DNA of 64,000 bases from Vigna angularis (Eukaryota; Streptophyta; Magnoliopsida; Fabales; Fabaceae), in assembly GCF_016808095.1 (NCBI RefSeq), contig NC_068975.1:15879501-15943500 (forward strand), written 5' to 3'. The notes below the pieces were generated by a model. It was not told where the DNA came from. It made no database searches and saw only the letters and a program-made list of their open reading frames with translations. The number at the start of each line of letters is the position of its first letter. Position 1 is the stretch's first letter. This document shows, piece by piece, positions 22,745 through 33,514 of the stretch. A program made the position numbers and the translations under genes.

Positions 22745-23724
22745 TGTTAACACTCCGGCAAGTGTACTGAATCGTATCAAGTAATAAAAAATGGTAAGAC
22801 CAAGTATTGTTTCCCAAGAGACTCACGACCTAGACATTCATATGGGTTCTTGATTAATTAAGACTTGTAAACAAGATCATGGTGTTTATAATGCAGAAAA
22901 TAAATATGAATGCAAGTGTTGATCAATTGACTTGAAAAATGCACAAGTGATTGGTGTATAAAGTATGGAATGATTATGTTGTTGGGGTTTCTGACTTATC
23001 CTATCCACTCTCATGTATTTATGAATTCATCTTCTTCATTAATGTTAATGCCACTTTCAAATTTACCTTAAACCCGATGTCTCGGTGAAGAAAGCCTACT
23101 CTTAATTACTATATCACAATGTCTTATATCCCTAGCACTTAATTATGCATTACATTCGCAATGCCTTGTATCCCTAGCCTACTCTTAAAGGCAACCAACC
23201 CTCCTATCCCTATGTCTAGGTAATATTGCTTTTGGGAGAATTTCCCAGTTCTAGATTTTCCCATATGTGTCCATATCGACAAAATCAATAATCATGCAAT
23301 TGAATGAATTAAACAAAGTATGCATAGAGTGTAGAGGAAAAACCTTAATAATTAATGAAGTAAAGCATTCAGTGGTTGCAGCACCAGACTGACGCTCAAC
23401 GGTGGCGCTCAGGCGTGGAACAGTTGTTGCACCTCTAAATTGGCGCTCAGCGCCCCAAAATGATGCTCAGCGCTATCTGCAATTCTTCTATGTGCTACTT
23501 TTCCTGCCTTTCCTGTCTCCAACTCATTGCTACTTCAACTTCTTCATCCAATTCATCTTAATTCCTGTTAAAACAAGGAAAACCAAGTATAAAACCAATA
23601 CTACCACCTTCAACTCTCTTATTATCACAACTTAAGCAAAAACATGATTTCAAGCTAGTTTCTAAGTCATAAAAGGTGTTTTTAATGTCAAAATATAAAA
23701 ATAACGGTATTTCAACCGTTATCA
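22745..23724 (-). mobile_element. Family A 5' LTR with internal deletion
   Basis: Starts TGTTAACACTCCGG at the primer-site side and ends at 23724 (complement of TGATAACGG). It is 980 bp long instead of about 1,300. Near 23367 the sequence jumps from the mid-LTR block GAAGTAAAGCATT to the U3 repeat block, so several hundred bases are deleted. The flank begins AAATC. The undisturbed site appears in the related repeat near 24737 as CGAAATCTAAGG. This identifies the insertion target. Confidence 0.8.
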
Positions 23725-25030
23725 AAATCGAAGGAAAGGAAAACGCTAAGGAGATAAAAAAACACGAATCCTAATATGTTCAATACGGAAACAGGAAGCA
23801 AGGGATTACGTGATGGATTCAATATTTATAGATGAACCGATGACGTACATTGTGTAATTATGCTTACTGACTGCACACTCCACCATCTTGTGTGAACGTC
23901 GAAGCCCTATCGAATTCGATGTTCAAACATCATTCACTGAAAAAGTAAAAAATCTCTTTGGATTCTGGCTGAAGAATAAAACGTCGAATATCCACGGATT
24001 TCGACGTATCCTTTGTCTTTTTTCAAAGTCTTTGTCTTCTGGCTGACAATTAGTACGTCGATGCCCACTATAATTCAACGTCTCCTTTGTATTTTTTAAG
24101 GTGAGAAGTTGAGAAGTCTAGATTGTGAAAGACGTTCCTAGAATTCTATTCAGAAATGGCTTCTCCATTGTTTTGCTTGTTTTTTTTTACTTCCTGGTTT
24201 TGGTTGTAATGTATTCCATCATCTTTGGTCTTCATTTTAGATGTTGTGTTTTGTAAAAGGGGATTTCTTTTTGAAATCCTCTAAGCTATAGGATGTCAGT
24301 GATCTCAAAAAAAAGACGTCAATCTCCAAGCCTTTGCATCAGGGGTACTCAACATTCGACGTCAACTGTGTAAATAAATTCTAAATTTAAATTGTCTTCA
24401 AGTTGTTTCCTCCCTTAGAAATCAGATAGCTCTGAAATCTAACGGAGGAGTACAACTTCAGGACAATTTAAAAAAGAATCATACATTGTTGAATGATGAA
24501 GTTGAACATCTTCTTTATATAATTATTTTAGATCTTAAAATTGTTTCAGCATTAAACATATTGTGAACCATATTTTTGTTTCCCAAGAACTTCCCTTTCA
24601 GTAAGATAACTTAATCATTTCTATACTATAAAAAGCATTTTGTTCACTTGAATTTCAAAGGCCACCTTCATATGAACTAAGACCTGAATACGGCACTTTG
24701 AAATTCAACCAAGCAAATTGCAATTTAAAGAACAAACATGTTTCGAAATCTAAGGAAAGGAAAACACCAAGGAGATAAAAAAACATGAATCCTAATATGT
24801 TCAATACGGAAAAAGGAAGCAAGGGATTATGTGATGGATGCAATATTTATAGATGAACCGATGACATACGCCGTGTAATTATGCTTACTGACTGCACACT
24901 CCACTATATTGTCTGAACGTCGAAGCCCCGCCGAATTCGACATTCAAACATCATTTAGAAAAAAAACAATAAATTGAGTTTGATTCATATAAGAAAAAAT
25001 TGACATCCCACCCCCCAGAAATTGTCTACT
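23725..25030. repeat. ACGTC repeat block with an ORF-less copy of the ORF upstream region
   Basis: Same repeat family as 4404-7335. Bases 23960-24170 closely match 26780-26990, the upstream flank of the 26971 ORF. They include the shared start ATGGCTTCTCCATTG at 24156-24170. After about five codons the coding sequence is gone and the downstream block found near 5640-5700 follows. This is what an internal-deletion derivative of a transposon carrying the ORF would look like. A foldback like those at 4929 and 6091 is at 24647-24708. Confidence 0.6.
24647..24708. repeat. Foldback, third copy
   Basis: CTTGAATTTCAAAG at 24647-24660 pairs with CTTTGAAATTCAA at 24696-24708. The last base pair of the stem is lost. 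The loop matches the 4929 and 6091 copies with a few changes. Confidence 0.75.
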
Positions 25031-26750
25031 ATTGAATCACCCGTGAAGAAGGTGGGATTTGGTGGGCTTGAAGTTAAAAAATTTGATGTGCCCTTCCATA
25101 TTCATATAATTTCACTCTCAATTTTGCTAAGTTAATATAATCGATTCTAAGTAATAAAGAATCGATTCAAAGCGTTATAAATTAAGAAATGCAAATGAGC
25201 TTTTAATGATTATTTATGGTCATATTAATGACAATATGGCTGGATATTGATCACACGTTTGTTAAAATACTAAAAAGCAGAGAAATATATCATGAAAGGG
25301 GTCAAATTTGTTTTCCTAATAATGTTATTCATACTATTTTTTTATATCATAATCATGTATACTAATAACTAATTATAATTATTAAATTATTGAAAATAAT
25401 TTATCTCAATGTGGCCAATAAAAGTTGTTCTAAGAGTTCGTTTGATCTTTGATCGTCGTCGACTTTTTAAATTCGAGTTTTTTATAAACGTTTATGTGGT
25501 AGTCGTGATCGGTCCATTTCCAATATATAGACCAATAAAATAGTGACATATCGTTGGCCCTTAAGAAAATTTTTGTTGTTCCTAGAATTTTGACAAATCT
25601 CTTTCATGACCTTGCTCGTTTGTCTTGACTTTTTTAAATTTTACTTATGGTTCATAAGACAAAGATGGAAACCCTACAATATAGGTATAAATGTTTAAGG
25701 CACCTAAGAAACCCTAAAATAAATATTTGCCACAAAGATGTTAATCTTTGATAAGAATCAGAGAACCAAGAACCAAAAGAATCCTCTCTCAACATTGCAA
25801 ATGAAAATTTATGACTTACAAAATGTCTACATATGTATTTGGTGTCCCTATATATAGGTATAAATGTTTAAGGCACCTAAGAAACCCTAAAAGAAAGATT
25901 CGCCACAAAGATGTTAATCTTTAATAAGAAAAATACAATTTATTTTATTTCCTATACTAATTATTAATCCTGAAATAGTCCTCTATCCTACCTTTGGCTC
26001 AGGTCAGCCCATCCCGCCCTTCAACTTATGTTAGTTTGTCTGGAACTTTAGTATTAATCTCCGAACATTCATTTTGGGTCAACCAGTCTCCACCGTCAAA
26101 CTTAATCTGCCTTAATCTTCGACCCACCCATTTTGCTTAATTTTTGGTATAGATCTGTCTGACTATTACCCATACACGCTGTCTCTTCTCGATATTAGAC
26201 CTAGTGTGATGCATCTTTGTTGTTAACTTGTCTAAATATTTTTGGATAACTATACTTTGACAACATTTTTTCGACAATATTTTTTTCTAACTGACCTATC
26301 TTCATTTTTGTCCACAATATTCTATCTTAACACCTTTAGTTTATCAGTCAACTTAATTTTTTCTCCAACTTAAGGTATTATAATTTAAAAATCAATCAAA
26401 GTCTTTTAGTATAATCATACCTATCTTTAACCTAAAACATTCATTTCAAATTACTTTAAATAATATAATAATATTTATTACGATTTTAATTATTGTGATC
26501 TATAACTAAAACTCAATTCTCATAAAATATTATTATTATTATTTTCTATATGAAGTTAAATTAATATTTTAAAAGAATAAAATTTTATTCTCAAATTTCA
26601 CCGACAAAAGCACAAAAAAAGGGCGGGAGGCTGAAGAAGTAAACCTTGAATATCGGTAACGTTACATTTCTAATGGGAGGTTATCTTAAAATGTAAATAT
26701 TATATTGAAATATAATGGTAATGGAAGGTTATGAGCGATTTTATAAAGGA
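25031..26750. repeat. AT-rich dispersed repeat, copy R1
   Basis: No gene is supported. Segments match 28420-29656 with moderate divergence. Examples are 25060-25330 with 28440-28700, 25870-26160 with 29340-29650, and 26180-26360 with 28860-29000. The order of the blocks is not fully conserved. A shorter internal repeat (GGCACCTAAGAAACCCTA block) occurs at 25695 and 25873. It flanks the decayed ORF at 26971 on one side, with R2 on the other. Confidence 0.55.
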
Positions 26751-26970
26751 AAAAAGAAAAATAGGAGGGCGCGAGGATGAAGAAGAAAACGTCGAATATC
26801 CCTAGAATTGGACGTAACCTTTGTCTTTTTCTAAATCTTTGTCTTCTGGCTGACAATTAGTACGTCGATACCCTCTATAATTCGACGTTTCCTTTGTATT
26901 TTTTAAGCTGAGAAGTTGAGAAGTTAAGAAGTCGAGATTGTGAAAGACGTTCCTAGAATTCTATTCAGAA
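26751..26970 (+). promoter_or_regulatory. Conserved upstream block of the 26971 ORF
   Basis: Two ACGTCGA/TTCGACGT-type pairs at about 26790-26890 and a GAGAAGTTGAGAAG run precede the ATG. The block is nearly duplicated at 23960-24155. Conservation of the upstream part without the ORF suggests it belongs to a transposon terminal region or promoter. Confidence 0.45.
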
Positions 26971-27863
26971 ATGAATTCTCCATCGTCATCATCAAGAGGA
27001 AAAAAGAAGGTTGCCCGGGTTACAAGAAACGCAAGCCCATCTGGATGGTTCCTTTTTCAAAAATGTAGTTCCTCACAAGTATCTAGACCTGCAATTGTTC
27101 AAGAAAGAAGGGTTCCTTTTTCAAGAATGGATTGCATATCAAGGGCTTACTGATTTTGTGCAGATGAAAGGACATTGTTATCCATATTTGGTTGAGGTTT
27201 TCTACATAAACCTAAGGGTTGTAAATGGGGTCATTCACTCAAGGGTCAAAGGTGTTAACATTACTATTGACGATAATGTTTGGTTATATATTGCTGGACT
27301 GAAAGGTGAAGGTTTTGATTCTCATATCCGTGATTCTAAGTCAAACAGATGGCTAACAAAGAGAGCTATATATATAAATTGCTTAAGATATCCAGGAAGG
27401 TACAGTGGATAAGTAGTACCTACATGATGGCTTAAACAAGGAGGAGAAAATGATTGCTTATGTCCTGACTTGGCTACTGCTATCTGGAAGATTGAACGAG
27501 GACAAAATGTTAACAGAAGATGTATTTCTGTTGAATGCTATGAAGACTAGAATCCCAATCAACTGGGTTGCGGTACTAAAATACCACATGATCGCTGCAG
27601 GAGACGATTATGCACACAAATTTTCATATGGAGTATTTATCAACAAGGTGCTGGAACTCCAAGGAGTAGATGTATCTGAAGAAGAATGAATTGTGTGCAA
27701 AAGGTCAAAAGAAATTGGTATACCAAGTCTGTCATCTATTGGGCTAAAAAAGACAGTGAATGGATGGTTCTTCATTGATGAGCAAACTGTTGGAAGTCCA
27801 CCTACTCTTGATCAAGATCATACTGAAGATTCTGATGATGAAGATTTAATGGAATCTTCTTGA
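26971..27863 (+). pseudogene. Third Transposase_32-like ORF, decayed
   Basis: Starts MNSPSSSSRGKKKVARVTRN and shows NASPSGW. A deletion of the segment between GW and VVPHK then shifts the frame. The second frame (27011-27412) carries VVPHKYLDLQLFKKEGFLFQ, LVEVFYINLRVV and SRVKGVNITIDDNVW. Another frameshift near 27396 leads to LHDGLNKEEKMIAYVLTW and FSYGVFINKVLELQGVDV, followed by a TGA at about 27687 and an acidic end at 27861. The FERF/coiled-coil segment of the 355-1446 protein is missing. It is clearly the same family and clearly non-functional. Confidence 0.75.
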
Positions 27864-28419
27864 TAATTATTTTAGAGCCTACTTTTCTATGTTTTTTTTT
27901 ATTTTGTAATCATGGCTAGTAAGCTACCTATGGTTTCTGTATTTCTTTCGGTTTTAGATTGAAATGAAATGAAGATTTATTTTAGTAAACGATCTGTGAA
28001 TTGTGAATGTTGATTGCATTGTATGTGGACTAACCCTCAATCTAGTTGAGAATAGAAGATTATGCTGTTATGATATTGATAAAAAAACTGATCACTGCTT
28101 AAAAGTGCAAATTTCAGTACACTGCTAACTTGAATCAATTAAGGAAGAAGTAAAAAGAAAAAATTTCATGTCTGACTTTAAAGAAAAATGAATCATAAGA
28201 GTGCCACCTTTTGCTATTGGAGGAAGAAAAACACGTCGAAGCCCTATCAAATATGACGTACATCGTGTAATTATGCTTAGTAACTGCCACACTCACCATC
28301 TTGTATGAACGTCGAAGCCTAGCAGAATTTGACGTTCAAAAATCATTCAAAGTCATAAATCTCGTTTTATTCAGATAAGAACTCATTGACTTTCCTGCAA
28401 CCCAAATATTTTGACTTTT
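27864..28419. other. Downstream flank with ACGTC motifs
   Basis: AT-rich, non-coding. ACGTCGAAGCC...GACGTTC motifs appear at 28233-28345, one copy of the same inverted-repeat block as at 7111. The block is symmetric to the upstream ACGTC block, which fits subterminal DNA on both sides of the ORF. Confidence 0.45.
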
Positions 28420-29656
28420 CAATCACCCGCGAAGAATGTGACATTTGGAGGGATCGAAGTTAAAAAGTTTGATGTGCCCTCTATATTCATATAATTCCAC
28501 TATCAATTTGCTACGTTAATATAACCAATTCTAATTAATAAAGAATTGATTCCAAGCTTTATAAATTAAGAAATGCAAATGAGCTTTTACTGATTATTTA
28601 TGGTCACATTAAATGACAACATGGTTGGATATTGATACATGTGTTTTTTAAAACACTAAAAAGCAAGGAAATAATGCATGAGAGGGATGTTTTTTCTAAT
28701 AATATTGTTAATTTTTCAAAGTAATTTATCTGAATGTTACCAAATAAAAGGTATAAGAGTTTGTTTGAATTTCAAATATACAGACCCTTAAAATAGTGAC
28801 AGCCAAGATCGGGTTGTCTTGACCTTTAATTCAGGATGATAGTCTTAGACTTCGATACAACCTGACTATTCTCGATACACGCTTTGTCATCTCGATCTTT
28901 GGCTATTGGTTTGATGCATCTCAGTTGTTAACTTGTTTCAATTTTTTCTACACACCTTCCTATTTCAATTTTTTTCCACAATATAATCTATCTTAACCTT
29001 CACTTTATCACTCAACTTAATTGTTATTGAAATTTAAAGTATTATCTTTTAAAATTCAATTAAGGTCTTTTTAGCATAATGACACCTATCTTTATCATAA
29101 AACTTTTAAAGGAAAGGAAAGAAATATAAGGTTTGGGAATGTTGTTGAATCTAATAAAAAAAATATTTATTTACGGTGTAGACTATGTTAAAAGAACATT
29201 CATTTGACATAACTTTTAATAATATAATAATATTTATTATGATTTTAATTATTCTGATGTATAAACTTAGATCTCGGAAATTATTATTATTATTATTTTC
29301 CATATGAAATTACAATAATATTTTAAAGAAATTATGTTTAATGCACCTAAGAAACCCTAGAAGAAATATTCGCCACAAAGATGTTAATCTTTGATAAGAA
29401 AAATACAATTTATTTTTATTTCCTATATTAATTATTATTCAGGAGATAGTCCTCTATCCTACCTTTGGCTCGGGTCAGCTCATCCCGACATTCAACTTAT
29501 GTTAGTTTGTCTGGACCTTTAGTCTTAATCCCCCAACATTCATTTTGGGTCAACCAGTCTCCACCGTCAACCTTAATCTGCCTTAATCTTCGACCCAACC
29601 CATACTGTCATAATTTTTGGTCTAGATCTGTCTAATTATTCTCCATACACGTAGTC
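28420..29656. repeat. AT-rich dispersed repeat, copy R2, interrupted by family A
   Basis: Diverged partner of 25031-26750. The match to R1 breaks at 29656, in a CCATACACG block, where the plus-strand family A LTR begins. No gene is supported. Confidence 0.55.
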
Positions 29657-31029
29657 CAATAACAGTTGAAAAACCGTTATTTTTATACTTAATTTCGATA
29701 TTAAAAACACCCTTATTGACTTAGAAGCTTGCTTGAACTCATGTTTTTGCTTTAGTTTTGTAAATAAGAGAGTTGAAGATAAATTTAATGGTTTTGTGCT
29801 AGATTCCCTTGATTTTGCAGGCTATTGGAATGATTTGAAAGAAGAGTTAAAGTACCGAATGGTTGGAATGAAGAAAAGTTAAGCATAATGCAGAATAGCC
29901 AACAAGAATACAGAAAAGTCAACCAGTCAACCATAGTGCAGAATAAGTTGCGCTGAACGCCAATTTTTGTTGTGTCACGCTTGCCAAAATTGCCGTTGAA
30001 CGTTATTTGAAGAATCACACTTACCATTGAGCGCCAAAAGTGCCGCTGAGCGCCATTTAAGTGGGCTTGGACCTGTTTTCTGTTATTTTTATGGGCTTGG
30101 ACCTGTTTTTCTGTTATATTTATGTTCTATTTAAGGACTTGCACGTCTTAGGGATTGTATCTTTTGATGGCTTGAGCACAGAAACACACTTTTCACCCCT
30201 TGGGGGTAGATTTGGAGATGGTGATGGCTCTCCCCTTCTCTTTCTCGGGTTTTTCTATCTCTTCCATTCTTTCATTCCATTATTCATCTAGTTCTTCCAT
30301 GACGATGGGGAGCTAAACCTTATTTGTTGTTGGGAAAGATGTAACCTCTTAAAACTCTCATGTATTGAATTGTTTCTTGATTATATATGATTTACTTCAT
30401 TAATTGTTAGGTTTTTTCCTCTACACTCTATGCATGCTTTGTTTAACTCATTCAATTGCATGAGCATTGATTTTGTCGATATAGACACATACGGGGAAAT
30501 CTAGAACTGGGGAAATTCTCCCGGAAGCAATATTACCTAGACATAGGAGGATCAGTTTCCTTTAAGCTTTTATGCGAATGTAATGCATGATTAATTGCTA
30601 GGGAGACAAGACATTGTGAACTAGTAATTAGGATTAGGCTTTCTTCACCGAGCATCGAGTTTAAGGTAAATTAGAAAGTGGCAATAACATTAATGAAGAA
30701 GACGAATTCATATATGCATGAGAGTAAACTAGGTGAAATCTAAAACCCGACAACAATATCATCAACTTCATTCATTCATTCTTGTCTTTGGCCTCAATTG
30801 ATCAAATTGCATTCATGTTTATTTTATTGCATTTGCATTCAAAAACCCCAAAATTTGTTCTTTAGAGTCTTAATTAGTTGAGTAATCACATAACTGTTTA
30901 GTGCCGTGAGTCTCTTGGGAAACAATACTTGGTCTTACCATTTATTATTACTTGATACGATTTTGAACACTTGCCGAGATCTTAACAAGTTTTTGACTCT
31001 GTTTTTGGGGATTAAAAATTTGTTTATCA
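29657..31029 (+). mobile_element. Family A LTR, 5' copy, plus orientation
   Basis: Matches 33515-34915 along its length and ends TTTATCA followed by a primer site. Its first two bases are CA instead of TG, so the terminal dinucleotide is mutated. It contains repeated ATGGGCTTGGACCTG blocks before the TATA region. The ORF at 30061-30291 is LTR sequence and not a gene. Confidence 0.85.
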
Positions 31030-31035
31030 AGTTTT

Positions 31036-31053
31036 TGGCACCGCTGCCGGGGA
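31036..31053 (+). promoter_or_regulatory. Primer binding site, tRNA-Asp type, degenerate
   Basis: TGGCACCGCTGCCGGGGA lies seven bases after the LTR end. It differs from the perfect complement of tRNA-Asp at two positions. Confidence 0.8.
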
Positions 31054-31099
31054 CTCGTGGTATAACTATTCTATTTGTGTGATTCTTAACTGATTAGAC

Positions 31100-31410
31100 T
31101 TTTTATCTTTTTATACTTTTTATCTTTTTAATTTTTTATCTTTCTATCTTTCTATGTTTTTCTCTTTTATCTTTTTCTCTTTTTATCTTTTTATCTTTTT
31201 AGTTTTTTTATCTTTTTATCTGTTTATCTTTTTATCTTTTTATCATTTTATCTTTTTACCTTTTTATTTTTTATTTTTATCTTTCTATCTTTCTATCTCT
31301 TCATTTTTTTTTCTATTTAATTCTTTATCTTTTTATCTTTCTATCTTTTTATCTTTTTATCTTTTCATCTTTCTATCTCTTCCTCTTTTTTATCTTTTTA
31401 ATTTTTTATC
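31100..31410 (+). repeat. (TATCTTTT)n-like low-complexity leader
   Basis: Pyrimidine-rich simple repeat directly after the primer site. The next copy at 34985-35300 has the same type of repeat. In the copies at 7560-8300 and 12660-12850 the element strand reads as T-rich with TTTTATTTTATT units instead. The leader is thus low-complexity in all copies but differs in unit. Confidence 0.7.
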
Positions 31411-31599
31411 TATTTGTGCTAATTGGGTGCTCTAGTGTAGTGTTTTTTAGTGTTTGCAGCATAAAATTCGAAAATTTGTACTAGGAGCACAAGATCATCA
31501 AGAGAAGAAGGTTGAAGAAGGTTGCAGGACGCGCCTAGGCGCCCCATTAAGGGCACTGAGCGCCATCCTTCAAGTGTCATGTTCACCAAGTTTTGTGCA

Positions 31600-31755
31600 T
31601 GAAGTAGTTAAAAATATCAAAGAGAATGGAGTTATTGAGATTGAGGCTCCTTATTCAAGGAGGGTAAAGATGGTGAACAAGAAGATGTTGTAGATAAGTT
31701 GGTGTGATGAAAGCAAAAGGAACACCAACATCATAGATGCAGATTGTACTTAATG
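31600..31755 (+). pseudogene. Integrase-tail remnant
   Basis: Encodes VKNIKENGVIEIEAPYSRR followed by VNKKML, a stop, and ISWCDESKRNTNI. This matches the tail at 20122-20330 and 43774-43971. It is followed by a GACGTTAAACAAGC...GGGAGGCAACCC boundary block at about 31763-31801. It is a relic only. Confidence 0.7.
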
Positions 31756-31847
31756 GTGTCAGGCTCGTGACGTTAAACAAGCTCTTATTGGGAGGCAACC
31801 CAATTTCTGACTTTTTCTTTTGGATTTGAATTTGCTTTGCACGAATT

Positions 31848-32164
31848 ACAGCATCTACTGATGGATGTTGGACAACATCTACTGAGGGATGCTAGGAGGA
31901 CTCAGATGACAGCATCTACTGATGGATGTTGCTACGATGATGATGAGAAAGATCAGCATCTACTGATGGATGCTGATGAGAAAGATTAGCATCTACTGAT
32001 GGGTGCCCTGTGATTATGCATCTACTGATGGATGCTATGATGATGAAGATTCAGATGACAGTATCTACCGATGGATGCTACTGAGAGCATCTACTGATGG
32101 ATGTTATGCTACTAGACATCTACTGATGGATGTTACTGACAACATCTACTGATGGATGTTGTTG
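31848..32164 (+). repeat. Ten-unit TACTGATG hairpin array
   Basis: Ten irregularly spaced units of type NNCATC-TACTGATG-GATGNN. Some stems are perfect and differ from each other: ATCAGCATC/GATGCTGAT (31952-31977, 9 bp) and ACAACATC/GATGTTGT (32139-32162, 8 bp). Others have a single G-T wobble. Spacers between units vary in length and sequence. No long ORF runs through. The array is longer here than in other family A copies, so unit number is variable. Confidence 0.8.
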
Positions 32165-33500
32165 GATCAGGATTTTTATGTTTTTGCTTTATTTTATTTG
32201 AATTTTGTTTTATTTTTATTTTTGCTTATGTACTTGGTTTAATGGGTTGTGTGCAATGGTTTGGTATGATGTGATAAACTGTTGTTTGTGATGAGTAATA
32301 TTCTTGTGTTTGCTATATTGTTTTATGATGCATGTTGAGTCAATGATTGTTATAGCTTTTTAAGCATAGATGGTGGTTTCTCAGAGTATTGTTAAAAACA
32401 GATGCATGATTTCAATTGTGATTAATATGTTAGGCATGATGTTTATCAAATTGTGGAACTTGAGTTAACTTGTCAGAGATTAGGCTCCAAAGTTTTTGAT
32501 TGATTTAATGTTATTGGTTAGGAAGCATGATTGATTTTGCCTAATTTTCTATGATTGAACCACTTGCTTGCTTGTTACACATGATCAAGCCCCTTTTTTC
32601 TTCTCCCTTAGAGCCAATGCAAATAGGTGAACCCAACAAAGAACAATTTTTCTATAACCTTTTCACCTTGAGCCTAAATTTGAAAAGTGGAAAAACCCTT
32701 TTTGAAATCCTTACCTTGAGTTAAGTAGAGTATGTTTTTGTTGTAATGGAGAATGGTTCAAGTTTGGGGTGGTGAGAAACCGGAAAGAACTTTGTGAAAT
32801 TTATCAAAGAGCATTAAGCAAAAGAAAAAAGAAAAAGAAAAAGAAAAGAAAAGAAAAGAAAGAAAAGAATAGGTTGAGCTCAATGAAAGGAAAGTTGGGA
32901 ATAAGTTGAAGATTTGGTTTCTCACATAAAAGGAGAAAGAGAGATTATTGTTAATGTGAATAAATGAATTGTGCACTCTCTTAACTCAAGGAATTTTGTT
33001 GTCTAGAAAAACAAATTTTCTTCTTAACCCAGCCTCAATACAAGCCTTGAAAAGTCCTTCTGATGATAACTTGCTTGTGAGTGTGTTTGATATGCGGTTA
33101 AATGAAAGGCAAAGTTGATTCATATGACATTGTGATGGTAGAGTGTAAGAGTGACACCTCATTATACACCTTTGAGTTTGAGTGAAACACTTTTAAGTGC
33201 TTGAGTGAAACACTGTCTTTAGTGAGGAATTTTTCCATGCACTATATGATAACATTCTTGCTTGGTTGGTTGGGTATTCATGAGCTTTGCATCTATTGTG
33301 TATGTCTTGATTATGTGAGCACCATAATTAAAGCTTGATTGGCTAAAGCATCACTATATCTTGACTAATCTTTCTATGATGAGCATTCATGAGTGATTTA
33401 CTTGTCCTAAGAGAAAAATGTTTTTTGGTGTGCTAGACCATTGTAGTATGAGTATTTTGTTTCAGCCAAGTTAGATTTTCCTTGAGGACAAGCAAAGTTT

Positions 33501-33514
33501 CAAGTTTGGGGTTG
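33501..33514 (+). promoter_or_regulatory. Polypurine tract of family A
   Basis: CAAGTTTGGGGTTG directly precedes the LTR start TGATAACGG at 33515. The same motif, complemented, borders the LTRs at 9653, 16212 and 39067. It would prime plus-strand synthesis. Confidence 0.7.

Larger units (their letters stand above)
31030..33514 (+). mobile_element. Family A internal region, severely deleted
   Basis: After the primer site come a (TATCTTTT)n-like leader (31100-31410), a short gag start, then directly the integrase-tail remnant (about 31600-31755), a boundary motif, ten hairpins (31848-32164), and non-coding 3' DNA ending in the polypurine tract at 33501-33514. The gag, protease and 3' ORF are gone. 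The 31154-31435 ORF is low-complexity leader. Confidence 0.8.
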
